A DNA stretch of 21,385 bases from PFJX01 sp964440155 (GCA_964440155.1 CAYTRH010000034.1:1-21385), one strand, 5' to 3'. Counted from the first letter of the stretch, positions 1 to 7,503 are shown. The notes: generated from the sequence alone by a model not told the origin. Numbers and translations: made by a program.

Positions 1-584
1 GCCTGGGCCACCTTGTCCACCGCCTTGCCGGAGCCCGTGCCGCCGGGCGCGCCCGCCGGCGGCGCCGGCGCATTGACCGCCTGTCCAGCCGGACCACCCG
101 CCCCCCCAGCGGCGGCACGCGGCGATGGCTGGTAACGCCAGCGCGGATCCTGGCCCTTGATACTGACCGCCACCTTGGCGCGCAACGGCGTGCCGTCGGC
201 AGCGAACAGGTCGATGTCGATGTTGGCGCTCTCCATGACGCCCTGCACCATGAAACTGCCCCAGGTGAACTGCACGCGCGGCGGCGCCTCCTCGCCGGCG
301 CGGTTGCCGCGTGGGCGCACGTAGCGCTCGACCATGGCGGTCTTCTTCAGCACGTCGCCGCCTTCGTCGGCACTGTCGAACACCAGGTCGAAACTCACCT
401 GCACCTCACCGGTGCCGGGCCGCTGGCGGTTCTGCGCGCCGGCCTGCTGGCCACCGGCAGTGCGGTTGGATATCTGCACGCGCAGCGTGGTCGGATTGAA
501 CTGCACGCGGTCGGGCCGGCCCACCGGCTGGGGCGTCTCGCCAGCGCTGATCTCCACCAGTTCGGCCTTGGCCAGCTCGGTCAT
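1..584 (-). CDS. eCIS tube/LysM protein (Pvc7-like CIS-tube family), 3' end cut by the window
   Basis: N-terminal 194 codons of a protein of the contractile-injection-system tube family (Pvc7/Afp7-like), which links the inner tube to the baseplate and usually ends in a LysM domain. The visible part reads MTELAKAELVEIS at the start, then FNPTTLRVQISN, a VSFDLVFDSADEGGDVLKKT segment, FTWGSFMVQGVMES and LFAADGTPLRAKVAVSIKG. These are the recurring blocks of this family. After about residue 165 it becomes an Ala/Gly/Pro-rich linker, as expected before a C-terminal LysM, which lies outside the window. The ATG at 584 shares an ATGA overlap with the stop of the preceding tube gene, and GGAGG (589-593) sits 4 bases upstream, so translation is probably coupled. 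The family call rests on motif recognition. The missing C-terminus leaves the LysM unproven. Confidence 0.82.
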   Translation of the reverse strand, partial: MTELAKAELVEISAGETPQPVGRPDRVQFNPTTLRVQISNRTAGGQQAGAQNRQRPGTGEVQVSFDLVFDSADEGGDVLKKTAMVERYVRPRGNRAGEEAPPRVQFTWGSFMVQGVMESANIDIDLFAADGTPLRAKVAVSIKGQDPRWRYQPSPRAAAGGAGGPAGQAVNAPAPPAGAPGGTGSGKAVDKVAQ

Positions 585-1111
585 ACCGCCTCCGTCGCCA
601 GCAGACGCAAACCCTCGTGCGCGATGCTCAGCTCCTCAATGGCGATCTCACCGGTGCGCGCGTTCAACTCCGGCCCGCGTATCTTGGCCGGCAGGCCGCG
701 GTCGAACATCCACGCTGCGCGGATCTCGCCATCCGCGCTCATCACGTGGATCACACCGTCATAGCGTTCCACCGGGCGCTCGCCGTTGATGATGCGTTGC
801 ATCCAGCGCCACAACTCGGCGTCGGCATCGCCCTCGCGCGTGTGGAACATGCCGCGTTTGAGCACGATGGGCGGGAACTTGGCGCGACCGACGCGGCGGA
901 TCACGCTGTCGTTGCGTCCGCCCTCGTGATAGTCCTGGATGTCCATCTCGATCTCCAGACCGGTGCATTCCTGGAAGCCGCCCACCCCCTTGAGGGCCTT
1001 GGCCGACGACGGCGCCCGACCTCCGGCGTTCTGGCTGCCGGACTCGATGTCCGGGGCGCGCAGCAGGCGCACCTCGAAACGGAACGCGCTCAGCGGGTAT
1101 ACGCTGTCCAT
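581..1111 (-). CDS. eCIS inner tube protein 2 (gp19/Pvc5-like phage tail tube)
   Basis: A 176-aa member of the T4 gp19-like tail tube family, the hexameric rings that form the inner tube inside a contractile sheath. Diagnostic blocks are the N-terminal FRFEVRLL strand, GFQECTGLEIEMDIQDYHEGG, the FPPIVLKRGMFHT strand, LWRWMQRIINGE, and the C-terminal ELSIAHEGLRLL. It is longer than tube 1 (149 aa), mainly because of a Ser/Gly/Ala-rich insertion at about residues 23-45 that could form an extended loop at a specialised position such as the baseplate-proximal ring. GGAGGAA at 1119-1125 lies 8 bases before the ATG, inside the end of the upstream sheath gene; the gap is 4 bases. A Pvc5-type role as the tube-baseplate adaptor is inferred from gene order, because it directly precedes the Pvc7-like gene. 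Confidence 0.88.
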   Translation of the reverse strand: MDSVYPLSAFRFEVRLLRAPDIESGSQNAGGRAPSSAKALKGVGGFQECTGLEIEMDIQDYHEGGRNDSVIRRVGRAKFPPIVLKRGMFHTREGDADAELWRWMQRIINGERPVERYDGVIHVMSADGEIRAAWMFDRGLPAKIRGPELNARTGEIAIEELSIAHEGLRLLATEAV

Positions 1112-1115
1112 GACG

Positions 1116-3146
1116 CTATTCCTCCAGACTCAGCGTGCCGTCGCCGTCCCGGCGCAGGCGCACGATGATGAATTCCAGCGGTTCCGCCGGCGCAACGCCG
1201 ATCTCGACCAGCAGCTCGCCGCGATCCAGCCTCCGGCTGTCGGTATGCATGCGCACGAAAAAGGCTTCCGCCTCGTTGCGCCCGACGAAGGCGCCGGCAC
1301 GGTACAGGCCGCGCAGCAGGCTCTCGATGGCATGGCGCAGATCGCGCCACAGGCGCGGTCCGTTCGGCTCGAATACCGCCCAGCGCGTGTCCTCGACCAG
1401 CGCGCGGCGCAACATCAGCATCAGGCGACGCACCGACAGTTGCCGCCAGTCGCGCTCGTGCGACAACGTGCGCGCGGCGAGCAGGCGGATGCCTTGGGGA
1501 TCGCGCTGGAAGCAGTTGATGCCGAGCGGGTGCAGCGCATCGGCGCGCCCTTCGGGCAGTGCTTCGGCCAGGCCCACCACCTGGTGCGCGATTTCGTTGG
1601 CCGGGCCGTACTGGATGCCGCGCTGGTGCTCGCGCCGGGCGATGATGCCGGCGGCCACCGCGCTGGGCGGGCGCGCCCGACGCGGCTCGGCGGGATCGCG
1701 TCGCGCCACGTGCAACCAGGGGTGATAGGCGGCCGCCCAGGCACTGTCGAACTGCGCGCGCCAGGCTTCGATCCGGGCCTGCGACAGATCCGGCGGAACG
1801 TCCAGCAGCGCGATCAGCGCCGCATCTCGTTCGCAGAACTCCACCAGACGTCGTTGCAGGCGGATGATCTCGGCCAGCCCGGCTTCGCTGCGCGGGTCGA
1901 GGATCAGGCCGGTCAGTGCCAGCGGCGGGTGGTTGTCGATGGCTGCACCGGCCGGCGCCCGATCGACGCAGGCGGAAAACTCGGCGCCGGCACTACCGCC
2001 CCCGGCATCCCCTGGCACGCTCGCCTGCGCCCATTGCGCCGGCACGTACAGATCCGGTGCCAGCACGTGGGTGATGCCCGGCAGACCGGCGAGGCAGGCC
2101 ACCCCCTCGCCGGGTGCTGCCTCGGCCGCGCTCCAGTGCGGATCGAAGAAGTCGTCGGGGATGATGGCCGCGTAGGCACTCGCGTCGCTGACCTCGATGG
2201 TGAAGGCCGTGCTGGCGCCACGCGCCAGTTCCACACGCGCATCGACCGGGTGCAGGCGTTGCGCCGCCCAGGATGGATGCGGCCACAGCAGCGCGGAGCG
2301 GTCGCACAGCACGTTGGCCAGTCCCTGCGGGTGGGCCGGGTCCAGCGCCAATTGCTGGAAACGTTCGCTGCGGCCTGCACCATCGTCGATGGTGATCCAC
2401 GCCTCCACCCGTTCCATGCGCCGCGCCTGTGCCGGCGCCGCGACATCCAGGCGCAGCCGGCGTCGCCGCCCCGGTCGCCGCGCCAATGGTGCACCGGCGG
2501 CAGCCGCGACGAACTCCGGCGTCGCCACGCCTTCACAGAAATGCAGGCTCTGCACACCGAGCGCGTCGGTGAACCGGAGCAGGCTACCCGGCGCCAACGC
2601 CTCGCCAGGCTCCACCCAGATGTCGCCGCCGTCCTGCGTGAAGGCCAGCGGCGTGACGGTGAAGCCGGCCTCGACCCGCAACCGCGTGCCCCAGGCACCG
2701 GGGTTGCGCGCCAGCAGCGGCAGCGCGCCAAGGAACGGTCGACCGGCCGGCATGCCACCGCTGGCGCGACCGCTGGCCAGCGTATCGCCAGCCTCGGCGT
2801 GGGTCACGCGCACGATCCAGGCCAGCCGACCGCCTTGCTCGAAGAACGCCGCCACCGCGTGGGGCAAGGCGCCGGGGCCCTCGAAGCCGCCGAAGTGGTA
2901 GCGGTACTCATCGAAACTGGCGACCGGCACGGCGACGCAGCGGCGCAGCGCCACCCGGTCACCATCCAGAAGGGCGTGGCCGCCCACCCGCCGATCGTCC
3001 GGCACCGGTTGGCGTGCCGGCCCGCGCGGTGCGACGCCGAGGAACGCGCACACATCCATGCGCTGCGCATGCAGCGCCGGCGGTGGCGCGTCCGGCAACG
3101 CGAATACACCGGGCGCGCCGAGCGGGGAACGGATACCGGGCAGCAT
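1116..3146 (-). CDS. eCIS tail sheath protein 2
   Basis: A 676-aa phage-tail-sheath-family protein, a subunit of the contractile outer sheath. The C-terminal half has the conserved sheath blocks: YHPWLHV, GIIARREHQRGIQYGPANEI, GINCFQRDPQGIRLLAARTL, RWAVFEPNGPRLWRDLR, and a final GVAPAEPLEFIIVRL strand. The N-terminal half is far less conserved and holds large inserted regions, so it is longer than typical Pvc2-4 sheaths of about 350-480 aa. I chose the ATG at 3146 (MLPGIRSPLGAPGVF), because this starts with the usual sheath N-terminal strand. The frame is open upstream to 3218, but that part lies inside the preceding tube gene. The gap to that gene is 10 bases with no clear Shine-Dalgarno, suggesting coupling or low expression. 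It may be a specialised sheath ring rather than the bulk subunit; that is inference. Confidence 0.88.
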   Translation of the reverse strand: MLPGIRSPLGAPGVFALPDAPPPALHAQRMDVCAFLGVAPRGPARQPVPDDRRVGGHALLDGDRVALRRCVAVPVASFDEYRYHFGGFEGPGALPHAVAAFFEQGGRLAWIVRVTHAEAGDTLASGRASGGMPAGRPFLGALPLLARNPGAWGTRLRVEAGFTVTPLAFTQDGGDIWVEPGEALAPGSLLRFTDALGVQSLHFCEGVATPEFVAAAAGAPLARRPGRRRRLRLDVAAPAQARRMERVEAWITIDDGAGRSERFQQLALDPAHPQGLANVLCDRSALLWPHPSWAAQRLHPVDARVELARGASTAFTIEVSDASAYAAIIPDDFFDPHWSAAEAAPGEGVACLAGLPGITHVLAPDLYVPAQWAQASVPGDAGGGSAGAEFSACVDRAPAGAAIDNHPPLALTGLILDPRSEAGLAEIIRLQRRLVEFCERDAALIALLDVPPDLSQARIEAWRAQFDSAWAAAYHPWLHVARRDPAEPRRARPPSAVAAGIIARREHQRGIQYGPANEIAHQVVGLAEALPEGRADALHPLGINCFQRDPQGIRLLAARTLSHERDWRQLSVRRLMLMLRRALVEDTRWAVFEPNGPRLWRDLRHAIESLLRGLYRAGAFVGRNEAEAFFVRMHTDSRRLDRGELLVEIGVAPAEPLEFIIVRLRRDGDGTLSLEE

Positions 3147-3156
3147 GGGCCGGGAT

Positions 3157-3606
3157 TCAGGCGTACTCGATGCCTTCGTGCACCAGGTGCAGTTCCTCCA
3201 TCGCCACCTCGCCGCCACCTTTGGCTGCCAACGTCGGCCCCACCCATTTCTTGGGCTGGGCGTTGCTGAGCTTGAACGCGGCGACCGGGTTGCGCGCTTC
3301 GTCCAGCACGGTGATGGTCACCGTGCGCCGGCCGTCGGCGCCTTCGCGCACCTCCTTGACCCATTGGGCGAGGTCGGTGGAGCCGATCAGGCCGCGTTTG
3401 AGCGTGACGTCGCTGAGCTTGAAGGTGTTGGCGACCTTGCGCACCGTATTCACCTTGTCGTTGCCGTTGCGGTACTCCGAGTAGTTGATCTCCTCCTCCA
3501 GTCCGCTGACGTCGGAGAAACCGGCGATCACGCTGGATTCGTCGCCGGTGCCGAGGGAGACCAGGAAATTGAAGGCACCGTAGGGATTGTTGCGTTGCGT
3601 GGCCAT
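3157..3606 (-). CDS. eCIS inner tube protein 1 (gp19/Pvc1-like phage tail tube)
   Basis: A 149-aa tail tube protein of canonical family length, expected to be the main subunit of the inner tube. It starts MATQRNNPYGAFNFLVSLG, continues with GFSDVSGLEEEINYSEYRNG, the LKRGLIGSTDLAQW block and ends with MEELHLVHEGIEYA, matching the usual Pvc1/gp19 pattern (N-terminal strand, S-G-L-E loop, L-K-R-G strand, E-E-L-x-L-x-H-E-G C-terminus). A strong Shine-Dalgarno, GAGGAGC at 3614-3620, lies 7 bases before the ATG, fitting a highly expressed structural subunit. It follows sheath 1 by 16 bases and precedes sheath 2. No signal peptide is seen, as expected for a device assembled in the cytoplasm and released by lysis. 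Confidence 0.93.
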   Translation of the reverse strand: MATQRNNPYGAFNFLVSLGTGDESSVIAGFSDVSGLEEEINYSEYRNGNDKVNTVRKVANTFKLSDVTLKRGLIGSTDLAQWVKEVREGADGRRTVTITVLDEARNPVAAFKLSNAQPKKWVGPTLAAKGGGEVAMEELHLVHEGIEYA

Positions 3607-3622
3607 GGCATGCGCTCCTCAG

Positions 3623-5518
3623 TCAGTTTTTCGCATCGGCGGTCCACTGGCCGATGCGGAAGATCACGAACTCGGCCGGCCGGCTGGGGGCGATGCCCAC
3701 CAGGCAGATCATGCGGCCGTTGTCCAGGTCGTTCTGGGTCATGGTGGTGCGGTCACAGCGCACGAAGTAGGCTTCTTCCGGCTTGGCGCCGAGCAGTGCA
3801 CCGTCGCGCCAGAGCACGTACAGGAAGTCCTCCACCATGCTGCGGATGTTGCTCCACAGGCGCTCGTTGTTCGGCTCGAACACCGCCCACTGCGTGGCCT
3901 TTTCGATGGAATGCTCGACGTAGATGAACAGCCGGCGCACGTTGACGTATTTCCATTCCGGATCGGAACTCATGGTGCGGGCGCCCCAGACGCGGTTGCC
4001 GCGTCCCTCGAAGAAGCGCAGACAGTTGACGCCCTCCGGGTTGAGCACTTCCTGGCGCGCCTTGTTGATGTTGATCTCGAAGCGGGTCAGGCCGCGCACG
4101 ATCTCGTTGGCCGGTGCCTTGTGCACGCCGCGCTCGATGTCGCTGCGCGCGTAGATGCCGCAGACGAAGCCGGACGGCGGCAGGGTGAGCTTGCGCGGCG
4201 GCACGCCGGGTACGCTGGGCACCAGCGGATCGAGGAGCTCGATCCACGGGTGGTAGAGCGCCGCGTACCTGCTGTCGAAGCGGCCGCGGAACGCACGAAT
4301 CTCGGACAGCGAGCTGTTGCCCTTGCCGTCGACCACGGCGATGCGGTAGCGGTACTTCTCGGCATGCGCGATCAGACGCTGCGCGGCATCGAAGATGCTG
4401 TCGTCGTCGGCCAGCGCGCCGGCATCGGGCAGCGCGACGATGGCGATGTCATCCAGCTCGCCCAGAGCCTCCAGACCGGTGGCCTTGACGTTGACGTCGT
4501 CCGGGTCGGCCTCCCTGCCCTCCAGGTCGGCGCCACTGGGCAGCGCGCCGTCGTCGCCGCCGGCAAGACGCTTGTCCGCCGCCTGCAGGCCGCGCATCAG
4601 TCGCGCCGGCGCGAACCGGTCACCCGCCGCCGGCTGCCAGTCCAGCCAGATCATGGCGTTCTCGTCCTCGGGGTCGTCGGCTTCCAGCACCTTGGCGATG
4701 TCGCGCGCCTGGCGGTCGCTGGCCGCGAGCTGGGTGTAGCTGTCGACCCGGCCGTCCGGACCATGCACCGTGACGGTCAGCTCCACCAGCGCCACCTGCA
4801 TGTTGCCGAGATCGTCGGGCAGCGCCACGACCGTGCCGTCGGCACGCACGAAGCGCTGGCGACCGTCGCCGTCGACCTCGACCACGTACAGGTTGGCTTC
4901 GTCCAGCGGCTCGTTGCCGGCGGGCGGCTTGGCCGGCGGCGCCGGCAGCGGATGCGTCAACTCCACCACCGCGCCGGCGCGCACGCTCTTCACCTGCACA
5001 CCCCACAGGTGGCGGGCAAGGATGTCGCCGACCACGGCCGGATACTTGAACGCCAGGTTCTTGCTGCGCGTCACCGACACATCGACCAGCACGTTGCCGT
5101 CCCGCCCCGGCCAGCGCGCCTTCCAGCGCGCCACCCCCTGCGATACCGCTACCGGCAGGCTGGCGACGTGTGCCGCCACCGGATTGCCCCCGGCCGGCGC
5201 GAACACACGCGACACGTATAGCCGGCGACCGCCGTTGGCGAAGAACGCGCGCGCCGCATGCGCCATGTAGTTGACCCGCTCGTCTCCCTGTAGCTCCAAC
5301 GGCCGCAGGCCGCCGTAGACACGCTCGAATTCGGTGAACGAGGTGATCAGCCGCGGCTTGGTGGCGCGCGGCACGACGTTGCCGCCATCGCTGTACTGCA
5401 CCGGCCCGTAACGGGTGATGCCGGCGAATCCGGTGGTGCTGGTGGGGACGCCTTCGATCGACTTCGAACGGAAGCTGACCTCCTCGACATAAACCCCTGG
5501 CGCTAGATACTCGGGCAT
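3623..5518 (-). CDS. eCIS tail sheath protein 1
   Basis: A 631-aa contractile sheath subunit. The N-terminus PEYLAPGVYVEEVSFRS followed by PTSTTGFAGITRYGP is the classic sheath opening. The region around residues 25-75 (ITSFTEFERVYGGL) and the C-terminal blocks PANEIVRGLTRFEININ, GVNCLRFFEGRGNRVWGART, QWAVFEPNNERLWSNIR and a final AEFVIFRIGQW strand are also typical. The central part, roughly residues 120-330, is expanded relative to short sheaths and probably forms an exposed surface domain. AGAGGACC (5522-5529) precedes the ATG at a good distance. This gene is separated from the upstream unknown gene by 73 bases, the only sizeable gap inside the operon. Its position directly before canonical tube 1 makes it the likely main sheath protein. 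Confidence 0.95.
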   Translation of the reverse strand: MPEYLAPGVYVEEVSFRSKSIEGVPTSTTGFAGITRYGPVQYSDGGNVVPRATKPRLITSFTEFERVYGGLRPLELQGDERVNYMAHAARAFFANGGRRLYVSRVFAPAGGNPVAAHVASLPVAVSQGVARWKARWPGRDGNVLVDVSVTRSKNLAFKYPAVVGDILARHLWGVQVKSVRAGAVVELTHPLPAPPAKPPAGNEPLDEANLYVVEVDGDGRQRFVRADGTVVALPDDLGNMQVALVELTVTVHGPDGRVDSYTQLAASDRQARDIAKVLEADDPEDENAMIWLDWQPAAGDRFAPARLMRGLQAADKRLAGGDDGALPSGADLEGREADPDDVNVKATGLEALGELDDIAIVALPDAGALADDDSIFDAAQRLIAHAEKYRYRIAVVDGKGNSSLSEIRAFRGRFDSRYAALYHPWIELLDPLVPSVPGVPPRKLTLPPSGFVCGIYARSDIERGVHKAPANEIVRGLTRFEININKARQEVLNPEGVNCLRFFEGRGNRVWGARTMSSDPEWKYVNVRRLFIYVEHSIEKATQWAVFEPNNERLWSNIRSMVEDFLYVLWRDGALLGAKPEEAYFVRCDRTTMTQNDLDNGRMICLVGIAPSRPAEFVIFRIGQWTADAKN

Positions 5519-5591
5519 GTTGGTCCTCTCATGTCAACGTCGGTGCAAATGCAGGCCCGCCCGGACTGGTCGGTGCGCGGCGTGCGGTGGT

Positions 5592-6491
5592 TCAGGCAAA
5601 CAGCAGGGCGGCCTCCGCGATGTCGTGCAGGCCGCCCGGCCGGACCGCCAGCTCGATGGCGTGCTGGCGCACATAGCCGGGCGGCACCGCGATCCCGCGC
5701 AGCACGTCGTTCACGGCATCCTCGCCGGCCGCTTCCCGCGGCAGGCCGGCCAGCGGATCGTCGCCGGCGAATGCCGTTTCGGCCGGCGGCAGGAATACCC
5801 ACAGGCGCAACGGCAGTTGCGCCGGCAACAGCACGCCACCCGGCACCGCACGGGCGCCAAGCGGCACCAGGAACTCGCCACGATCGTCGCCATGCCCCCA
5901 GGCCACCGGCGTCTCGGCAGCGAAATCCGGCGGCGCGGCAGTGGCGCGGGTCACCACCAGGCGTGCCCAGGCGACGTCGCTGGCATGCGCCAGGTCCGGT
6001 CCGCGGCGTACCCGCCCGCGCAGCGCCGTGGCGTTGGCCGGCAGCGGATAGGCGGCACCCGGCCACAGCCAGGCGACGCGGATGTTGTCGCGATTGGCCG
6101 GCGGCACGCCGTTGCGCAGGCGGGGCGTCAGGCTCAGCCGACGCGGCACGTAAAGGCGCGGATCGTCGTCGCGGCGGTAGCCTTCGGCCAGCGGCCGGCG
6201 CCGGCCGTAACAGCGCACGTGGAAAGCGGTGGCTTCGCCCAGGCCGTGCGCACGCGCCAACGTCTTCGCCAGCGTGCCGGCATGTCGCAGCGCATGGCGG
6301 CCATGGCCGTGCAACTCGCAACGCAGGTTCAGCGGGCGCACGCCGATACCCTCCAGATCGCAGGTGAGCGGGGCCAGCAACGGCTGACGGGTCAGCGCAT
6401 CGACGCATTGCAGACCCAGGGCCAGACGGTGGCCGACGTGCGCGCCCGGGCGGGTGTGCTCCGGTAGCAGCGGATGGATGTGCGTCGGCAT
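5592..6491 (-). CDS. eCIS-operon protein of unknown function, probably beta-sandwich
   Basis: A 299-aa protein I cannot assign to a named family. The start is the ATG at 6491 (MPTHIHPLLPEHT), two bases after the stop of the Pvc16-like gene; the longer open frame upstream is a shadow of that gene. No signal peptide or membrane segment is seen. Residues about 20-130 (LGLQCVDALTRQPL ... LYVPRRLSLTPR) and 150-240 (ALRGRVRRG ... WARLVVTRA ... GHGDDRGEFLVPLG) each look like an Ig-like or carboxypeptidase-regulatory-like beta-sandwich: a D-x-x-T-x-x-P-L opening, then an A-x-L-V-V-T strand and a D-x-x-G-E-F turn. Its place between the cap-type gene and the first sheath suggests a structural or assembly part, such as a collar or surface decoration. 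That is inference from context. Confidence 0.7.
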   Translation of the reverse strand: MPTHIHPLLPEHTRPGAHVGHRLALGLQCVDALTRQPLLAPLTCDLEGIGVRPLNLRCELHGHGRHALRHAGTLAKTLARAHGLGEATAFHVRCYGRRRPLAEGYRRDDDPRLYVPRRLSLTPRLRNGVPPANRDNIRVAWLWPGAAYPLPANATALRGRVRRGPDLAHASDVAWARLVVTRATAAPPDFAAETPVAWGHGDDRGEFLVPLGARAVPGGVLLPAQLPLRLWVFLPPAETAFAGDDPLAGLPREAAGEDAVNDVLRGIAVPPGYVRQHAIELAVRPGGLHDIAEAALLFA

Positions 6492-6493
6492 GT

Positions 6494-7117
6494 TCACGCC
6501 GCCACCCGGATATCGGTTGCGGCGTCGGTGACCGGCACGGTCGACGCGGTCTCGTGGGTATCGATGCGCACCACGCGGGCGACGTAGGGCACCGACAAGT
6601 GGTAATCGCTGGGCAGCGAATCGAAAGTACGCATCAGCGCCTCGGTGGAGATTTCCTCCAGCAGCAGTTGCACCGAATCGCCCGGCGCCGTATCCGGCTC
6701 GTCGGTGTAGGCGGGCGTGGCCGGTAGCGGCGGCGTGTGCAGCAATGCTCCGGACAGCACCGGGGTCTGCTCGATGGCCTGCATCGCCCGGCCGATGATG
6801 TAGTGCTGATACTCCGCGTTCTCGGCCCAGGGCGTGAGCAGATAGTGCAGGTCCAGTGCCAGGTGGCCGCGGCCGCTGACGTTGCCCACCGCCGACCAGG
6901 CGGCGCGCATGGTCTTGTTGAAGTCCACCCGGTACAACAGGATGGACAGCGCGTTGTCGCCGATGCGGTCGCGCACCAGGGTGTCCGCCAGATCCTCGGT
7001 GCGGATCAGCAGCGCGCGCGTCGCCGCGCCGGGCACCGGTTCGCGCTGCAGGAACGCGTGCGCGAGCAGACGCTCGATGCTCTTGCCCACGGCCGCGATG
7101 CCGGTAAAGCCTGCCAT
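6494..7117 (-). CDS. Pvc16-like tail terminator/cap protein (DUF4255)
   Basis: A 207-aa protein matching the DUF4255 (Pvc16 N-terminal) family, which in Afp/PVC-type systems forms the cap or terminator ring at the distal end of the sheath-tube. Recognisable blocks: an N-terminal helix (IAAVGKSIERLLAHAF), DNALSILLYRVDFNKTMR, the highly typical LALDLHYLLTPWAENAEYQ, IIGRAMQAIEQTPVL, and a closing LPSDYHLSVPYVARVVRI strand. I chose the ATG at 7117 (MAGFTGIAAVG). A GTG in frame at 7213 would overlap the expected transcription start near 7208. GGAG lies about 11 bases upstream of the chosen ATG. It is the first gene of the operon; in the PVC reference order this family comes last, so the cluster is rearranged or belongs to another eCIS lineage. 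Confidence 0.9.
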   Translation of the reverse strand: MAGFTGIAAVGKSIERLLAHAFLQREPVPGAATRALLIRTEDLADTLVRDRIGDNALSILLYRVDFNKTMRAAWSAVGNVSGRGHLALDLHYLLTPWAENAEYQHYIIGRAMQAIEQTPVLSGALLHTPPLPATPAYTDEPDTAPGDSVQLLLEEISTEALMRTFDSLPSDYHLSVPYVARVVRIDTHETASTVPVTDAATDIRVAA

Positions 7118-7218
7118 GACTGGGTGAACTCCGTGTGTCGTTGTTGGTGGTGGTAGGGCCGTGCCGAACGCGCCGAGCGCACCGCTGTGCCGCGGCGACC
7201 ATGCCCCTGGCACCCGTC

Positions 7219-7235
7219 AGCAAGCACCGTGCCAG
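7219..7235 (-). promoter_or_regulatory. Sigma-54 (-24/-12) promoter of the eCIS operon
   Basis: On the minus strand the sequence is CTGGCACGGTGCTTGCT. This fits every position of the sigma-54 consensus YTGGCACGrNNNTTGCW, with GG (7233-7232) and GC (7221-7220) exactly 10 bases apart. Transcription should start near 7208, leaving about 90 bases of leader before the Pvc16-like ATG at 7117. No competing sigma-70 promoter is evident. A perfect match in the right strand and place is very unlikely by chance. Confidence 0.85.
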
Positions 7236-7290
7236 CACCACGGCTGGGCGCAAGCCTCTGATTCGAGGCGAAGTCCGCCGACGACCTGCC

Positions 7291-7312
7291 GGCACGGTGG
7301 GTCACCGGTGCC
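7291..7312. repeat. Imperfect inverted repeat, possible activator site for the eCIS promoter
   Basis: GGCACGGTG (7291-7299) and CACCGGTGCC (7303-7312) are inverted copies differing by one missing base, with three bases between. The repeat lies about 83-104 bases upstream of the expected eCIS start, a usual distance for an enhancer bound by a sigma-54 activator. It carries the GGTGC/GCAC half-sites found in NtrC sites but not the NtrC spacing. In GC-rich DNA a repeat this loose can arise by chance. Confidence 0.35.
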
Positions 7313-7389
7313 CCGCCGGGCGGGATGCCGGCCGGCGTCGGCGACACCCTTGCGCGGCGCCACGCCTCCCGGCAAACGCGGCGGACACG

Positions 7390-7413
7390 CCCTGGGTCGG
7401 GCGCGACCCAGGG
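7390..7413. repeat. Perfect 10-bp-arm palindrome between two divergent sigma-54 promoters
   Basis: Arms CCCTGGGTCG (7390-7399) and CGACCCAGGG (7404-7413) are perfectly complementary around a GGCG centre. It lies about 100-125 bases upstream of the expected S8 peptidase start (near 7514) and about 180-205 bases upstream of the eCIS start (near 7208). No T-run follows on either strand and it lies between diverging genes, so it is not a terminator. It is best read as a dimer-binding operator or enhancer, perhaps shared by both promoters. Confidence 0.55.
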
Positions 7414-7486
7414 TTCGGGCATGCCGTGCCGGCCAGATCCTGCCCCACGCCGAGCGATGGGGTTGCGTCAGCCGTTACCGATGCCC

Positions 7487-7503
7487 TTGGCATGCCGCTT
7501 GCA
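7487..7503 (+). promoter_or_regulatory. Sigma-54 (-24/-12) promoter of the S8 peptidase gene
   Basis: TTGGCATGCCGCTTGCA matches YTGGCACGrNNNTTGCW at all but two positions (T for C after GGCA, and C for the purine). The invariant GG (7489-7490) and GC (7501-7502) are exactly 10 bases apart. The expected start is near 7514, giving a leader of about 34 bases before the ATG at 7548. Confidence 0.7.

Noticed and set aside
3147..3218. Longer N-terminus for sheath 2
   Set aside because: The extension lies inside the tube 1 gene and is a frame shadow; the sheath N-terminal motif begins at 3146.
939..3269. Long plus-strand open frame (776 codons) across the sheath 2 and tube region
   Set aside because: It is antisense to well-recognised sheath and tube genes, has an Arg/Gln/His/Ala-rich composition with no motif, and is the kind of open frame that high GC at codon position three produces.
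7118..7213. Upstream GTG start (7213) for the Pvc16-like protein
   Set aside because: It would lie upstream of the expected transcription start near 7208, and the added residues do not resemble the family.
7209..7223. A plus-strand TGGCAC followed by GC resembling a second sigma-54 box
   Set aside because: GG and GC are 9 bases apart rather than 10, and the -12 part does not match TTGC.
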